Shown: positions 33,410-46,974 of the stretch, piece after piece
Position numbering within the stretch: position 1 is the stretch's first letter
How the letters are laid out: each line of letters starts with the position of its first letter
NCBI GenBank assembly: GCA_002633005.1
Contig: NMRA01000132.1
Coordinates: 141,162 to 205,161 of the forward strand
Source: Phoronis australis
Lineage: Eukaryota; Phoronida; Phoronidae
Reading direction: 5' to 3'
Length of the DNA: 64,000 nucleotides
The notes under the pieces: model-generated
Told to the model about the DNA's origin: nothing
Databases searched by the model: none
What the model saw: only the letters and a program-made list of their open reading frames with translations
Made by a program: the position numbers and the translations under genes

Positions 33410-33545
33410 TCATTTCCAGCCAGTGATGTGCTAAAGATTACGTAACTAAATCCTTTTTTTGGAAATTGTGAAGTGGGATGGCAAAACCAAATTTCTGCCT
33501 TAAGCCTTTCACTGCCACTCACGTTCATGAAACGGACCCAAAGTC
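33410..33545. repeat. Dispersed repeat with ...TTCATGAAACGGACCC end, copy 1
   Basis: A run of GTGAAGTGGGA, CAAATTTCTGCCTTAAG and TTCATGAAACGGACCCA. Similar runs occur at 35100-35215 (TTAAGTCGCGTTTCATGAAA), 38275-38345, 38400-38515 and 63930-64000. It is an unnamed interspersed family with a GTTTCATGAAAC palindrome at one end. Confidence 0.55.
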
Positions 33546-35099
33546 GCGATGACCTTAAAAATATACTTTTGCGGCAGTACTTTACGACATATCTTATAAC
33601 AAAAGAGTAATTCAAGACAAACTGGCTGGAGTTACTGGATCGTTGCACCTGGCGGATTAGTAAGATGTCGCGAAAGGGGGATCCTGTCGCAGTTCCAAAA
33701 ATACAAACGTCAGCATTCCTGCTAGGTGAGAGGACCATCGATATTTGTCTAATGTTGCGCTTCATGAAAGATAGTTAGCGTAAGTAACAAAAAAGTGGAC
33801 ACGGGGGGAGGCGGCAGATAGGAAGAGAAGTATTGTGTAAATCAGAATAATTGATTTGGTTTATTATATTTTGACACGAAACAGTGTTATTTGCATGAGT
33901 CTTAATAATAATGGACTTGATATTTGCTCAAGTGACGACAATTTCGAAAACTGCATTTGAACAGCGTCATCAAAAACCAGTGCACTTGTGTTATCGCTAA
34001 ATGGGCATCGCAACAACTCGAGTCTGTTCTGTGAAGTGTTGACAGAAATCACGGGCGAACGGTCATCAAAGAAGTGGCAAATTCTAATATGTTTATATCG
34101 TATGAGTTGCGTTATGATGCTGTTATGCAAAACACTACATGTAGCCCAAGATTGATGGGTCATTTGAACTGGCGTTTACAGATACCTACACGCCGAAGTC
34201 GTGTATATGTCAAATTGATTAAGTCAACTGTAGATGTAACTGAACTCTGCTCACAAATCAATCAAATAAATAATTTCTGGCTCTATTGTAGATGAACATC
34301 GTTTTTAAAAGGAAGTGAAACACGCTCTGTTGTCATTTCGTTACCAAATCGATGTTTCGTGTTGTCTAAAATAGCACACCAATTTAACATCTTTGGTTAC
34401 TCCACATTCACAGACTGAAACTTCAAAACATGATAAAACATTTTAATTGTTATCACCATAACCCATGAGAGCCTTGATCTATAACCAGAGGCGACAATTA
34501 GCTTGAGTATGAAATATTATCTTTACAGATAATTATAATTCATCAATTATTTACTCGCCCCCCGTCACTTTGACAGCAAAATAAATGCCCTATATAATGA
34601 CCAATTTTACAGCCTAGCTACGTAATATACCACATTCAATATTGGGCCTGCTATGATTTGCTTCAACAGCATGGTGATCCCAGACCCATGTACAAAGATG
34701 GCAATATGACGAAAGCAGTGAATCAGAACGACACACTTTGTTTCCCTTGGTTCAGTGCTAATGGCTAATGACACAGTTCAGTCCAACACCCTTGGTTTAA
34801 ATGCGACAAACATCAATTATACATACAATTACGTGGGAAAGGCTAGGGCTTCGACACAACCGAAAACATCTTAACCTTAACCGCTTTTTTTCCTATGGAT
34901 TGGCCAGGTGCCTATATTTGACTTTTTCGAAAATAATTTTCTCAACAGAAGCTCATCGAAGCCTACCTGGCGTCTGTTTCATGGACGCTCCACGTATACA
35001 ACTACATGTAAAAAATAATTGAAACTCATTGTAGAAAAGAATAAAGTGTCGTAGACTATACCCATAACTGTTTCTTGCTAAGAAAATTGTATAAGTAAT

Positions 35100-35215
35100 T
35101 TTCAGGCATTGATGCGCTCACGATTACACGACTAAACCTCCATTTGACAACTGTGAAGTAAGGGCAATATTTTGTCTTAAGTCTTAAGTCGCGTTTCATG
35201 AAACAGACCCCTGGA
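35100..35215. repeat. Dispersed repeat with ...TTTCATGAAACAGACCC end, copy 2
   Basis: Same family as 33410-33545: GATTACACGACTAAA, AACTGTGAAGTAAGGGCAAT and GCGTTTCATGAAACAGACCC in the same order. Confidence 0.55.
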
Positions 35216-38200
35216 TGGCCCTTATTGTGTCAGTCTACAGCCACTCGTGACCAGAGGTAAATCTCGAGTTAAATCGACTTTCGTGTGTAAACTTGATTTA
35301 TCGATCAACTCGTACAATTTTGTTTTCGCGAAAAGATCTGACAATAGAGACATCATTACTTGCGATAGTACCGTGAGAATTTCATTTCCAGGTAGTCTGT
35401 TTACAATGACCAGCATACTAGAACTCTAACAATGCGTGAAATGAAGTCTCCTCGCTTTTTGTATTCATTTTATGCAACTGAAGCGAGTAATTAAGGGAAA
35501 TGGCCGATGCTCCAATTTTAGCGGTATTCGAGTGCAAAATCAGATGTGTTATTTTTTGTCAAGACATTTGTGTCGCGTTCATTTCTATAGTTGGACTTCC
35601 AGCTTTTATCGTATGACGTAATTTTTGTTTCCAGTGCATTAGTAATTGATTTTTTAATATTTGGATTTATGTTGCATTAAATAAGTTTGTGCCAACCATT
35701 TATCGTGAAACGTTTTGAAATTATTTCTTTGAATTGCATTTTTATTATCTTTTTAGCACGCCAATTAAGGTTAGAAAATTAAAGGCAAAGAAAAATTACG
35801 ATCGACTATATTTTAATAAATGTTCATGTTGGCGCAGTTTAGATGGAAATCAAATAAATTTTCAAATTTCAATTTCATAACTTATTTTCACTTACTACAT
35901 GTACACGTAGTCAGATGAAGGCCTCACAAACAGACACTCTTCTTTGACTATTTTATTATTATTATTACTATTTAAAGTAAACGCCTACCTTCCATGGCTG
36001 CGTCCTGGGCTTTGTAATACCCTTTTTCTAGCGCGTGCATGTTGGCGTTTAATCCGGACATTTCTTAATCAAACCCCGACCATGCAGGCTACTCAAATCC
36101 GAGCAGTCCCGAACGACTCCAGCTATCCACCACGCCCCGGAGTTGAGCTCTGGCGTCTATTATTGGATACGGTAGTTTTGCATTTGGCGGTGTCTAATCC
36201 ATACGCTCTCTCTTTGTATTTGGCTTAAAAATCAATGCGAAGAACAGCCTTTTAATGCACTGGTCGAAGCCTCTTATTTAAAAGTCAACGATTGATTATA
36301 CTATACAAATGCGTTTCACGTGCAGAAGCTCCATCTCAAAATCGCAATCCGTGCTCACAGAAAAAACGTCTAAATGTATTTTAACAATAGTTCCAGACGT
36401 TGAGTGTACGTATAGCCGAAGACGGTACGCTTTTAAGTACGACGGGCGATGCGTTGATAATCGCGGGCAAATATATTTCAATCGATTACTACTACAGCTT
36501 CATTCTACGTTTTCAACTATTACAATGTCGACGAAGTATTTTTCCATGTTTTCATTTGAATAAGAACGGATAGAGGAACACAGGCGAACAATTAATCTTT
36601 TTGAAGTTGGTGAGATCTACATAAAAATCACAGTTCACGTCTCGTGTAGCCAATGGAGCGTAGATTGTCAGTGACTTATGTATTGCTCGTTGAAAAGGAC
36701 ACACAACGACGTATTTCCAGAAAACAGGAAGAATTCTGAAAAAGGTGAAATCAAAATCATTGTAAGCGCAGACTAATCAGAATAAATAATCGATATAATC
36801 TGAGCACGTTGGTATAAAAAAATAGCTTTCAGATATATCAACAAGGACAGCGTAATCTAATCACTTTCAGGGAATGATGAAATGTAATTCAGTCTTCAAA
36901 TACAGCTTCCACCCATCCAGGGACTGGTCAAACGTAACCAAGTTTTCAGACACCATTCATTCTCTTGCACTCTTTTGCCATGACTTTCTAGGCAGTAGCT
37001 GTCGTTGAAATTTACAAATATCGTCATTATTGGTAGCTTAAACGATAAAAAATTACGACGCTCAAAGCTTAAAATTAGTTAAATCCGAACTTTTTTTTCC
37101 GAACTTACATGTACAAGCCACTAACATCAACTCAAAGGCGTGTAAAGCGCCATCTGATGGGAGCGCGTTGAAGTGACGTTATTGACAAGTGTCCGAGATC
37201 AGCCTCGCTAAATGAGCGCCGACTCGCACAAGCAACCTTCGCAGTCTAATGCTCAACCTCACTCGATAATGGTGAAACATTTTAAGCGTATTTAAGCGGT
37301 AAAGTCAACGGCCTTGATTTCGGTGAAAAAAGTATTTGGCAGACGACATGTCCATAACTAGCGATTGCAACAAAATCACAAAAATCAACGGATTTTGTTG
37401 TTTCAAAGTTATGGTCAAAGCTGACAACTTCAAGAAGTCTGTTCTATCCAACTATAATCCCCAAAATCCCCATTCGGTCGTAAAGCCAATAATGTCCCTT
37501 AAAGCCGATAATGTCTATTTAAAGCCGGAGTAATTTTTCGATTTCGTTAAAGTGCGTGTGAATATTTATGAAAAGCAGAAAGAGAAAAGTTGAAATTTTG
37601 GAAGAAAGTCTTCTGACAAAAGAAATATGTTTTATGTCGATAATCACTATCAACTGATGGACTTTTTACTACAGATAAACCAGGGCCCAGGGCGTAGTTT
37701 CCCACTTGACTCGGATTCAATAGGTGAAACTTAACCAGTCGCTTCGCATTATTCGAATATTAATGTATACGTTTGGGCAAATTTTAGAATCGATTAGTTT
37801 CGCTTAGGTTAATATCTACGCCATATCACTTTTACGATCCCATGCTAAGGACAGCGTGTGAGTGGTGGACGGGTTTCGCAGCCTGACAGGTCACGTGATG
37901 CGGCGTCGAAAATTACGTGTAGGCCTACACACACGACATGATTTCGGTTGCATTTTTAATTTACGTGCATGGAAGAAAAATGCCTCCCCAGTTAAGAATT
38001 GAGTTTCAGAAAACCTTGGTAGCCCAAGTACCAGAGCATATCACGAAACAGTCACATAACCTGTCCGACAACAAGTACGGCATTCCCGTAGACACAAAAC
38101 CAGAAGGGTTACAGTTTTTGCAGATAAGAATCTTTACCTTTGGTTGATAAGGTTATGTGGGACGTTATCGACTTATTGGTGTATTTATCCAAACATCTTA

Positions 38201-41200
38201 AAGACTCAGTAAAAGTGTTTATTGTCTGAAAGTGTTGATACTTTAGTGGCTACAGCTTCAATAAGATATTGTGACGTGTGAGTGTAAGACCTAATTTCTG
38301 ACTTAAGTCTTAACGTCTCGTATAGGAACTCAATTTCCTTACATCTTTTGCGCATTTGTGTCGTTCTTTACTCACAGATGCAATCTTTTTTCATTTTTTC
38401 TTTGTTATGAGCTCCTCGTTGGCTAATAACGTAACTAAAACTGAGCTCTTAAGTGGGAAGGGAATAAATAAGAACTTAGTCCTTAAATAAGACTCGTTGC
38501 ATGAAAAATACCCTTCTTACAAATATGTTTTCAATAATGTTTAGAATTCGACGTAGACTTCACTCTGGAATTGTAACACATCCAAACATTTAATTCTGAG
38601 TCTAAAGCAGCATAAGCATAGACAATCAATGTTTCCAAAAGTTCACAAATAAATTTAGGGAACATTGTGAGTTCCTATTTGGGACCGAATCATGCAACCG
38701 ACAACAGGTGTACATGCGTACGTTGCACGTGTAACAACTGCCAATCAAAAAGGCACGGTTCATGTTGGGTAAGGCTAAACACTAAAATGGCCAAACTTCC
38801 GATCCAAGGTTCTTGTACGAAGTTAGACGCATCTGAAGAATTACAAGCTACATTCCCATTGTTATTATGGATAGTCTCATAAAGTGGGATCAATACAATG
38901 TTTATTATATGCGGGTAAACGCTATGCACCTGCTGGTGTACACATTCCGAAAAAATCACTTCTTAGTTCATGATACCCAGTAGAACTTATAAGATTTGAT
39001 TGGCATACCTAGATAATATTGCTTCGACTGTATTCTGTTTGCACTTACTCAAACAGTATTTTGACTATATTTTGTGTACTGGTTGTGCAAACACGTTTTC
39101 CGCTGCATTTCAACTGAACAAGTTAAAAAATGAGTTTTGAGACAAACCAATACCCAACGATACTCTGTCAATTTGTTTTCAAAACACATCCCGTTTAATA
39201 TGGAATTTAAAAGTGAAATTTCCGAACATTTTGGTGATACACCAACAACATTTTCGACCACGCAAATGGCAATGAATTCCACCTTTGACGAACTTAAGAA
39301 AAATGACCATAAGAATGAAAGAAAGTGCACAGTTGAAATTGTAAAATGTTCATATTTTCACGTTGAGATTCATACTATGAAGATTTTCTTATATCAGAGA
39401 GTCAGTTGTCATATACTACCAAGGTCATTGACTTTGACGTTTATGGTTTCCGCTTATCTTTGTATTTTAATTCTGCACTTCCTTTCTAATAATGTGTAAA
39501 CGCAAACTCATGCAAGACATATGTCAATCAGACCTGCCAAACTGGAAAAAGGGTTTCTCACGCAAGCCTCAATTCCAGCATTCAGTCTGAATTGAAGGAT
39601 AATGCGTGAATCGGTCAAATAACTTTAAAGGCTGTCCCGTTTGCCTTTCTGAGGTGTTTTATGACTCTTAAGTACTCTGAATGTTCCCGTGGCAACGCAG
39701 AGAAAGTCAATCATGGTAGATAATAATGAGAGACTTTGGTTTCGTGTTTTCGGGCAATTGAACAGGAAGAAATGCATTCTTTAAACACACACAGTTGGTC
39801 TTACTAACTATAACGCATCTGGAAATTGTTTATTTCCACCAGAACTATGAATAAGCAAGCTGGGATTTTTTTGATTAGAAATTGCCGAGTCTTCACTAAG
39901 ACTTTCACTTCAACTGAAACCAAGACGGCGACCTCGTCGGCTGCTCCTTTGCTGGACGGCCGTGAAAATGGCTGACACGAGTGGCGTGTGGTGCTGGTCA
40001 AAGCTGGCGAGAAAGCCAAAGGCCAATGCCCCGAGATTATTCGAGAAAAAAGGCAAAGAGCCAAAGCACAATGTTGAAGTAACCTCTATTGAATAAGCAT
40101 TTGGGATCGATATCGAGCGGTGGTCTGCCGTGCGACGTGCTGAATATTTACAGAAATACCAGCTTCCTCGGGTAGACAACAGGGTTGGTTTGCAGTCCAA
40201 GTTTCGAAGTAACTAATGTTATGTAGAGGCGCATCCATAACGTCTAATCTAGTGTCAAACTAACTTCAAATTAACTCAAACACTGAGGCGAAAAATCGCG
40301 CCTGGCGTCATCATATAAGAAAACTAAATGAGCACTGATTAGGAAAGTCTTCTCGTGGTGACGTCATGAGATTAAAGAATGTTGGTATTATATCCCCGTT
40401 GGGGAATTTTTCTTCAAGCCTAAGATGCGGGATAGAATGTAAAATCAGACCACTCACTCCAAACTAATATCATTTCTTTATGTCAATACCCGCGTATAGC
40501 GACAATTTCAATGGACTGACAACTGTAGTGCTACTCGCAACCCTAACGCCGTTAGTAACTAGGCTAACTTAGCATCTGCAAAGCCACCGTAATTGCTTTT
40601 CAAACTAGTCATAATCGAACCACTTAGTTCGGCATCAAAAGTCGTAATAACTAGACTATCATTAAATTAAAGATTTAGAGATTTCTGATCATGAGAGTCA
40701 TCTGCTTTCCATTATATCTGACAGTAACACTTCGTCTACACAGCAAAACCTCTTCAAAAATCGTTGAATTCTGTGTCTAGGCCACAAGACTTCATTGGTG
40801 GATGTATTGTGTTCGTTTGACACTTTGCTGATATTTGACTCAGTCGTGACAGGATGGCGATAATTTCATAAATGTTGTGAAATTTAACTAATATGGAGCT
40901 CTAAGTTTGAAATATCTGCTTCGAACAAACAACAGAATTAGATTGACCACTGTACATTCATGAGGGCTGCTTTTAATTGGACCAACAACTTGATTGTTTA
41001 TTGGAGGATTTGAGTAAGGAACCTGATTCGTAAGAATTGTTGGCTTTCGCGCATTACTTGTCATTCCGTAAACGAAGTTGCTACAGTTATTGACAGTTGA
41101 CTCAACTCGACAAAAAACGTGGCAACAAATTTAAACAATTCCTTCCCATAATCCAACTTGCAGAGTAGGGAATTCCAACACACGTTTTTGTGGAACCAGG

Positions 41201-41420
41201 CTTCGAATCAAAGTCAACTTAAAAGCGCTGTCTAACACTGGCAAGAGTCCCTTGTGAAATCGAAACACCGAGCTGTCTTAACAATAAAATAGTGATGCAC
41301 TGGAATTGATCCATTAAGATTTCAGTCGATTAATGTCGCAAGCCAGAGCCAGTATAACTTGTTTGCCACTTAATTACTGACCAATTACAAGTTATCAATA
41401 AAGTATAACTACAATGAGTC

Positions 41421-41732
41421 AGTTAGCTACTGGCCGGGGGACACACTCTCGCTGTAACACGCGTCCTGTCATGAATGGACATCCACGAAAACAGACTGAT
41501 CACTATATAATGATTAAGTGTACCAGTTAGCTACTGGCCGGGGGACACACTCGCTCTAATGCGCGTCCTGTCTTGAATGGACATCCACGAAAACACACTG
41601 ATCACTATATAATGATTAAGTGTACCAGTTAGCTACTGGCCGGGGGACACACTCGCTCTAATGCGCGTCGTGTCATGAATGGACATCCACGAAAACACAC
41701 TGATCACTATACAACGATCACTTGAACCAGTT
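41421..41732. repeat. ~103-bp tandem repeat, three copies
   Basis: Units start with AGTTAGCTACTGGCCGGGGG at 41421, 41525 and 41627 (periods 104 and 102). Each contains ACACACTC, GCGCGTCCTGTC, AATGGACATCCACGAAAAC and TGATCACTATATAATGATTA. They differ at only a few positions. No coding frame runs through it. Confidence 0.93.
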
Positions 41733-44700
41733 GATTATCGTGACATGCCGTAAGCGTCTGGTCACTTATGTTGCGTCTTCATGCGACTTTATGCACTGCT
41801 GTAAATCTCTAGAAAGTACAAAAAAAAAAAATATCCGCGGTCGGCTTCCGGAAACGGACGACGTCAAACAAAATGCAATCAAACGACCTTTTTCGTGGCC
41901 CCATACCTGAACGCCGGATCTTTTTGGAAATGAGATTTCGCATAGAAATGTATTTCTGCAGCGCTTAATTAGCTTTAAGTATTCATGGGTGCTCTGCCAC
42001 TGAAACGCAAATTGGATGCATGCTTAGCTTTTCTCGTTACGCACCGCCAGTCATTCTATCGCACGTCGAATGATACAAGCAGTTAGATAATACGTGAAGT
42101 GACATCATTGGCGCTTGCTTGAATCGTGTTCCTTTAGACCAGACATACTAGGGGGAAAACATGTTTAGTGGTTATGCACCTGATGGATATCATAGGGTTC
42201 AAAGACCGAAATAGCTATTTGCAAGTTTTCTCCATCCTCGCACGCTGTCGACATGAGGATTCATTTGTGCTTTTGCGGGCCAATGGCGCTGTTGAATGGG
42301 GAGCACTGGATGGTTCACCGCATTGCACAGTATCACTACGCCATGTGATTCATTCATTCATTTCATTCAGACACGCATCAAAAATAACGCTCACCCATCA
42401 TGTAAGGTCACGTGAACTTGATATTTTTTCCACGTAAACTTTTGCAAAAAAAATTAAAGATTGCACCATTTCAGCTATGGTTTGGAAAGTGATCCATGGT
42501 TTTTCTTGAAGCGTTAAAAGGAAACTAAGATGTTTGGTGATGAAGTCTTGGGTATTTACCAAACAAGCGCTCTGAGAATACGGAATGCACTAACAGCGAG
42601 TCTAGATTTCCACAAGAATGAAGTTGTGTGCTATCAAGCGTGTTTTTATGGTAAAAACGAGTGTTTCGGCAATATCTTCATCGGCAGCTTACAGCGAACT
42701 TCCAATAATCGTCGCCCACGACAAAAATCTCACAGCTAAGTACAGATGCGACAAGACATGTTCGTTCCAAGCCCGATTAGGAAGCCGGAAAGCTTGCTGA
42801 TGAGCCACCAGTTTAAATATTTAATTTCAAGCTTCAATTACCTTGCAGATTTATAACCAAGAACGTTCTGTATGATTGAGTTATGGTCCAAGTTGAGTTA
42901 TTAACATTCTTGCCTGAATAATGGTGACCAAAAATAGCTATTCTCATAGCCGTGGTAGGCAAGGATCAGTAGTGCAATTGCCCTGTCAATCAGATTCTGG
43001 CAAATATTACAGAAAATTTGAGCAAAATACAAAATGGGCAGCGCAGACACCAATGATGGAAATTAAAGAAATCGCAATGTCAGCGAAATACACAAAAAGA
43101 AACAAACAACCCCCCCGGAGCAGTTCAGAAACTGTACCCCTTGCTAAACTTGCTTGTCACAGGGGGAATTTCACAAAGTGACAGTACGAGAGTTTTAAGT
43201 CGAATCAGGAGATATTAAATTGCAGCGCAAAATATGCTGTTTATGTCCGTTACCTGCTACCGTAATAGTTTATGGTTTAAAGTAGTTCTTATATTTGCCC
43301 TGTATTCTCCGTCCTTGTGCATGGCTCGTTTTTAAAATAGCAAATATCAATCTATGCATAACGACAGTGATGAAATGTGAAGTCGTAATTAAATTAGAGG
43401 AAATGGGTTGATAATCTAAATGTCAGTACAATGTTTCGACGCATCATTCGAGACGAATGACAACATACTTATCTAGGAAATCACACAGTCTTTGCTATAA
43501 TTAGGGACGTGCCAGGTCACTTCAAGGTCGGATCAAAGAATTTTCGTTGTGGATTCTGCAGAAAAAAGACCAACTCCATCAGTCAGATAAACTCAAAGTT
43601 TCGTAAAAAACAGCAACCACAAATTCAAAAAACTCAAATATTTTTATAGGATTAAAATAAAAAACAGTACCATTTAAGACAGTTTGTTGCTTGACGCTTA
43701 CTTTTACGGTTCCATACCATTGTATGCCATTGGCATCACAGTGGCTGCAAACCTTGACGAAAGAGCAACATCACGAAAGACATCGCAAAATCACGCGAAT
43801 GAAAGGCGAGTGTTTTGCAAATTTACTCGAGAACTTACTATTATAACCTACATGTAGCAAAATGGCGTACACTGAAATAAATGGTCGGCGAGGTTGGACT
43901 GTTGAATTATGGGATAGAATTCACGAATTGTGGGTAAGAAGTCACTGTTTCCTTTTCATAACAGAAGACTTCTTGCCGTATATAGCCTAAGTGGTTAATG
44001 TTTTGGGTCCGCCGGACCTAGTGATCACATTTAACTTCCATCCTTGGGTTCACCGTCTTGATATTGGCCCAAGTTACGCCCGATAAGTTTGTGAAAGCAG
44101 ATTAAAAATACACCGGTTGACCTTATCTTTCATGGACCAATCAAGAACTAGATGTCCGACATCTCGTCAGAGATCTACACCCAACTGAAACGCTAATGGA
44201 GTCTGGTGCCGTGCCTCATGGAAGGTAAATTTCCAACAAAGGACAATCTACCTCATTAATCACTGCCTATGATCTTAACACGTCAATGTACCTGAAATTG
44301 GTTTTAGCTTTTGAATTTTTTAGGTTTTCATATTTTGTATTTTAGTCTTTGCCTACTACAAATCAGCAAAAAATGAAGGGGTCACCGCATTAGTTCTTCC
44401 GTTATAGCCGCCTAAAGGGAGACATCTCTGGCAAAAATGTGAAATTTACACGGGCTATTAAAAAAACGCATCTAATTAAATGATTGCTTGAAATAGTTTA
44501 AAACCGGACAAATGGTTTCTTTGCCCGGTGTCATTTTTATATAAACGAGTAAAGGGGTTTATCAGTTTTCTGAAGTCTGCGCAAGTTAACTTTTTCTCTG
44601 TATTCTGACTTCTACACAAAAAGTTACAGCGTTATTTTTTCCTGTTGTGTTTTACTTTGACACATCTCAGGTTTTCTAGGAAATAAGAAAAATAAGGGTC

Positions 44701-46000
44701 ACCGACTTTTGAGGTGCTGATAACTAAAAAAGTTTTAGATGAGAATCGCTGCTCACTAGATGGCGTTGTCTTATGTTGCTGGCATTGTGACTGGAATTAT
44801 AGTTAACATGAAAAACCCTAGACGTGAAATTTTTTTAATAAATTGAAAATTAGCGTTTGAATGAGTCACAAATCGTGTCTACACTCGGTATTGCCTGTTG
44901 GTTCGTATGACATCATTGTGGAATTTGGTTTCGCGCACTATTATTTAATGTAAGAACAAACATTTAATTCAAATTTCAGAATTTTCGAATAAAACGTTTT
45001 TTTTAATAAAAATAATATTCAAGCATTTCTAAATTAGCCAAGGTCGTAAAACAACTACTGCTGTGCGGCTGTGTTGGAACCTCTTAACATTGTATTTAAA
45101 CTGCAAAAATGACTCTTGAACGCACGGCATTAATGCTTAAATATTGCGGGTTTGCCTTGACATGGAATCTTTCAATTTATCCTCAAGTCGGAAAGGATGT
45201 CGACAGCCTACATCAAATTAATTGACTTGTACCTAATTATCATTCTGGTCTCAGAGATGGGCTCCTTCGCAACCGGACATTCAATCAGAAACCTACTGAA
45301 TTCGCCAGAATATTGAAAATCATACTCATCGCTACATGTACTTGATTTCGCTTGTAAGTGTTCAAGCAGCATAAACCAGAAGAAACTAGGCTGTGTCGCC
45401 GTACAGCTAACAAAGCACGGTATTTGTAAATACGGTTTTAATTGTCCCCTGATATAAATATAATTTCCTACACTTACCAAGTGTCATCGATCTTTAAAAG
45501 TACCATGGTGTTTACACATTACCGTTCTCTGATGCTATCAAGGATCTCAAACAAGTTAATATTGAAGCGTGCAAACGGGCAAGTTTGAAGCATAATCCGG
45601 GTATGCACGTAGCGGGGTAGGGAACACAAAGCTTGTTTCTGACTTACCTACACACAACACCCCAATGCAAAAAAGAGTGCAGGCGGTCTGATGTTTTCCT
45701 TTGGTGCATCAGACATGCACAGGCCACGTGGTTGGGCCTATTACACTAAATACCTGATCTGAAACTCCCGAGAGCCCTGTTATCCCCATCAACAAGTTCT
45801 TGGTGAAAGACGTTTTCAAGTGTACTTGTCTCTTTTAAGAAAATAGACACACTTTCTCTTTGTTGCTAAGCACTATATACTGTAGGCATGTGGTGGTCTC
45901 ATCCAGGAGCCTCTTCCTTATCCTATGAAAAGCTTGGCAAGGGGTTTCGACGTCAGGATACGCTGGACTTAACCCATATGCTCCCTGGTATGCCTGTGTC
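41733..46000. other. No gene recognised
   Basis: Only short open frames without recognisable domains. No clear tandem repeat or MITE ends were seen. Confidence 0.4.
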
Positions 46001-46525
46001 GGGCAATAGGTTACCGTGACCTCTTCAAATTTGAATGACGCGTCTTGTGCCCAATCTGTCAGAACTCAGAAGGTTCTTTGAACAAATGCTCCTTTCTTTG
46101 CGAGTCTATCTGCATTTTCATTGCCGTCAATTCTTACATGGGCCCAAACCCAGTGCATGCGGACAGTTTTCTCGATTGCGCGCCTGTTAAGCTCATTAAT
46201 ACAAGAGTTAATCCGTCAATCCATGATTTCTTTAGGGCTATTGTCGCTGCTTGGCTATCAGAAAAAATGATAACTGACAGGTTGTCCAATTTAGTGTTGA
46301 GTTGACGTGCCAGCGGAGCACCTCTACTAATTGCATTGATCTAGACCTGGAACACCGTGGCAAAATTGTCTAGCGAAACCCAGCTTTTCGCATCTGCAAC
46401 AGGAAGGTTTGCAAAACAGATTCCATCATGAGCCTGTTTATTTTCCACGTTAAGGCCTGCTCGTGAAACAAACCACCCCATTCTTGTATTTTTTTGCCAT
46501 AGGACACCCGTCAGTTATCTTCGTG
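46000..46525 (-). pseudogene. Degenerate retrotransposon RNase H domain
   Basis: On the - strand the pieces of an RNase H type I domain appear in order. TDG, the first catalytic Asp, is near 46513-46505, followed after a frameshift by RMGWFVSRAGLNVEN. Then come LDNFATVFQV and a stop, SVIIFSDSQAA with a catalytic Asp (about 46262-46240), and finally WVWAHVRIDGNENADRLAKK (about 46150-46096), the last being the conserved GNE-ADRLAK motif with its Asp. At least two frameshifts and one stop interrupt it. The ATVFQ-E and FSDSQAA style resembles RNase H of non-LTR (I or Jockey-like) elements. Reverse transcriptase should lie upstream (above 46525), but I could not recognise it with confidence. Confidence 0.75.
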
Positions 46526-46764
46526 AAGAATTTGTTTTGGGGTAACTTTTGGCAACAAAGTCTTCGTTGCAACCAGGGCTGCGTACCATATAAGCAAGAC
46601 ACTCGCGAGGAAAGCTAATGTGATCACGTTTCGCTTATGGCAATGTCTCGAACACTTGCGTGATGTTGCATTTCTGTGAGTTTTCCAGTTGCGTCTACAG
46701 AACGCAGACCAGACTAGTAGACCACCTGAACGCATGACAGCTTACGAGAGAAAGAAAGCGAGTG

Positions 46765-46970
46765 TATACACGGATCTACGGTGGGGTTCAGAAGGTTTAC
46801 CCCCGGGACATGATCAAAAATAAAAATTAAAGACGTCGCTAGTAAAACGAAATCAACTGCATAAACAAAACAAATCTTACACGGGGGGAAAACCCCCTCT
46901 CGAACTCCCCCGTTCNATTCGTGCGAATCCCAACCCCCCCCCCTTACTGAAAACGTAGATCTGCCACTGA
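46765..46970. mobile_element. Candidate MITE with GATCTACG inverted termini
   Basis: The left end CACGGATCTACGGTGGGGTT and the right end AAAACGTAGATCTGCCACTG are inverted relatives. The interior has complementary runs (ACGGGGGGAAAACCCCCT). GAGTG occurs near both ends, but alignment of the duplication is uncertain. An N sits at 46916. Confidence 0.4.
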
Positions 46971-46974
46971 GAGT

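Larger units (their letters stand above)
31769..41420. other. Upstream of the transporter; no gene recognised
   Basis: The missing 5' exon and promoter of the transporter may be here, but nothing identifies them. The stretch holds copies of two dispersed repeats (about 32640-32900; 33410-33545, 35100-35215 and 38275-38515) and short open frames without known domains. A 42-codon frame beginning AAAATGGCTGACACG near 39966 has good start context but no recognisable product. Confidence 0.4.

Noticed and set aside
39966-40098. Small + strand frame starting at an ATG with good start context (MADTSGVWCW...)
   Set aside because: Only about 42 codons, in a locally CpG-richer patch; no homology recognised and no continuation found.
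41421-41732. Regularly spaced repeats resembling a CRISPR array
   Set aside because: Direct head-to-tail units with no unique spacers, in animal DNA.
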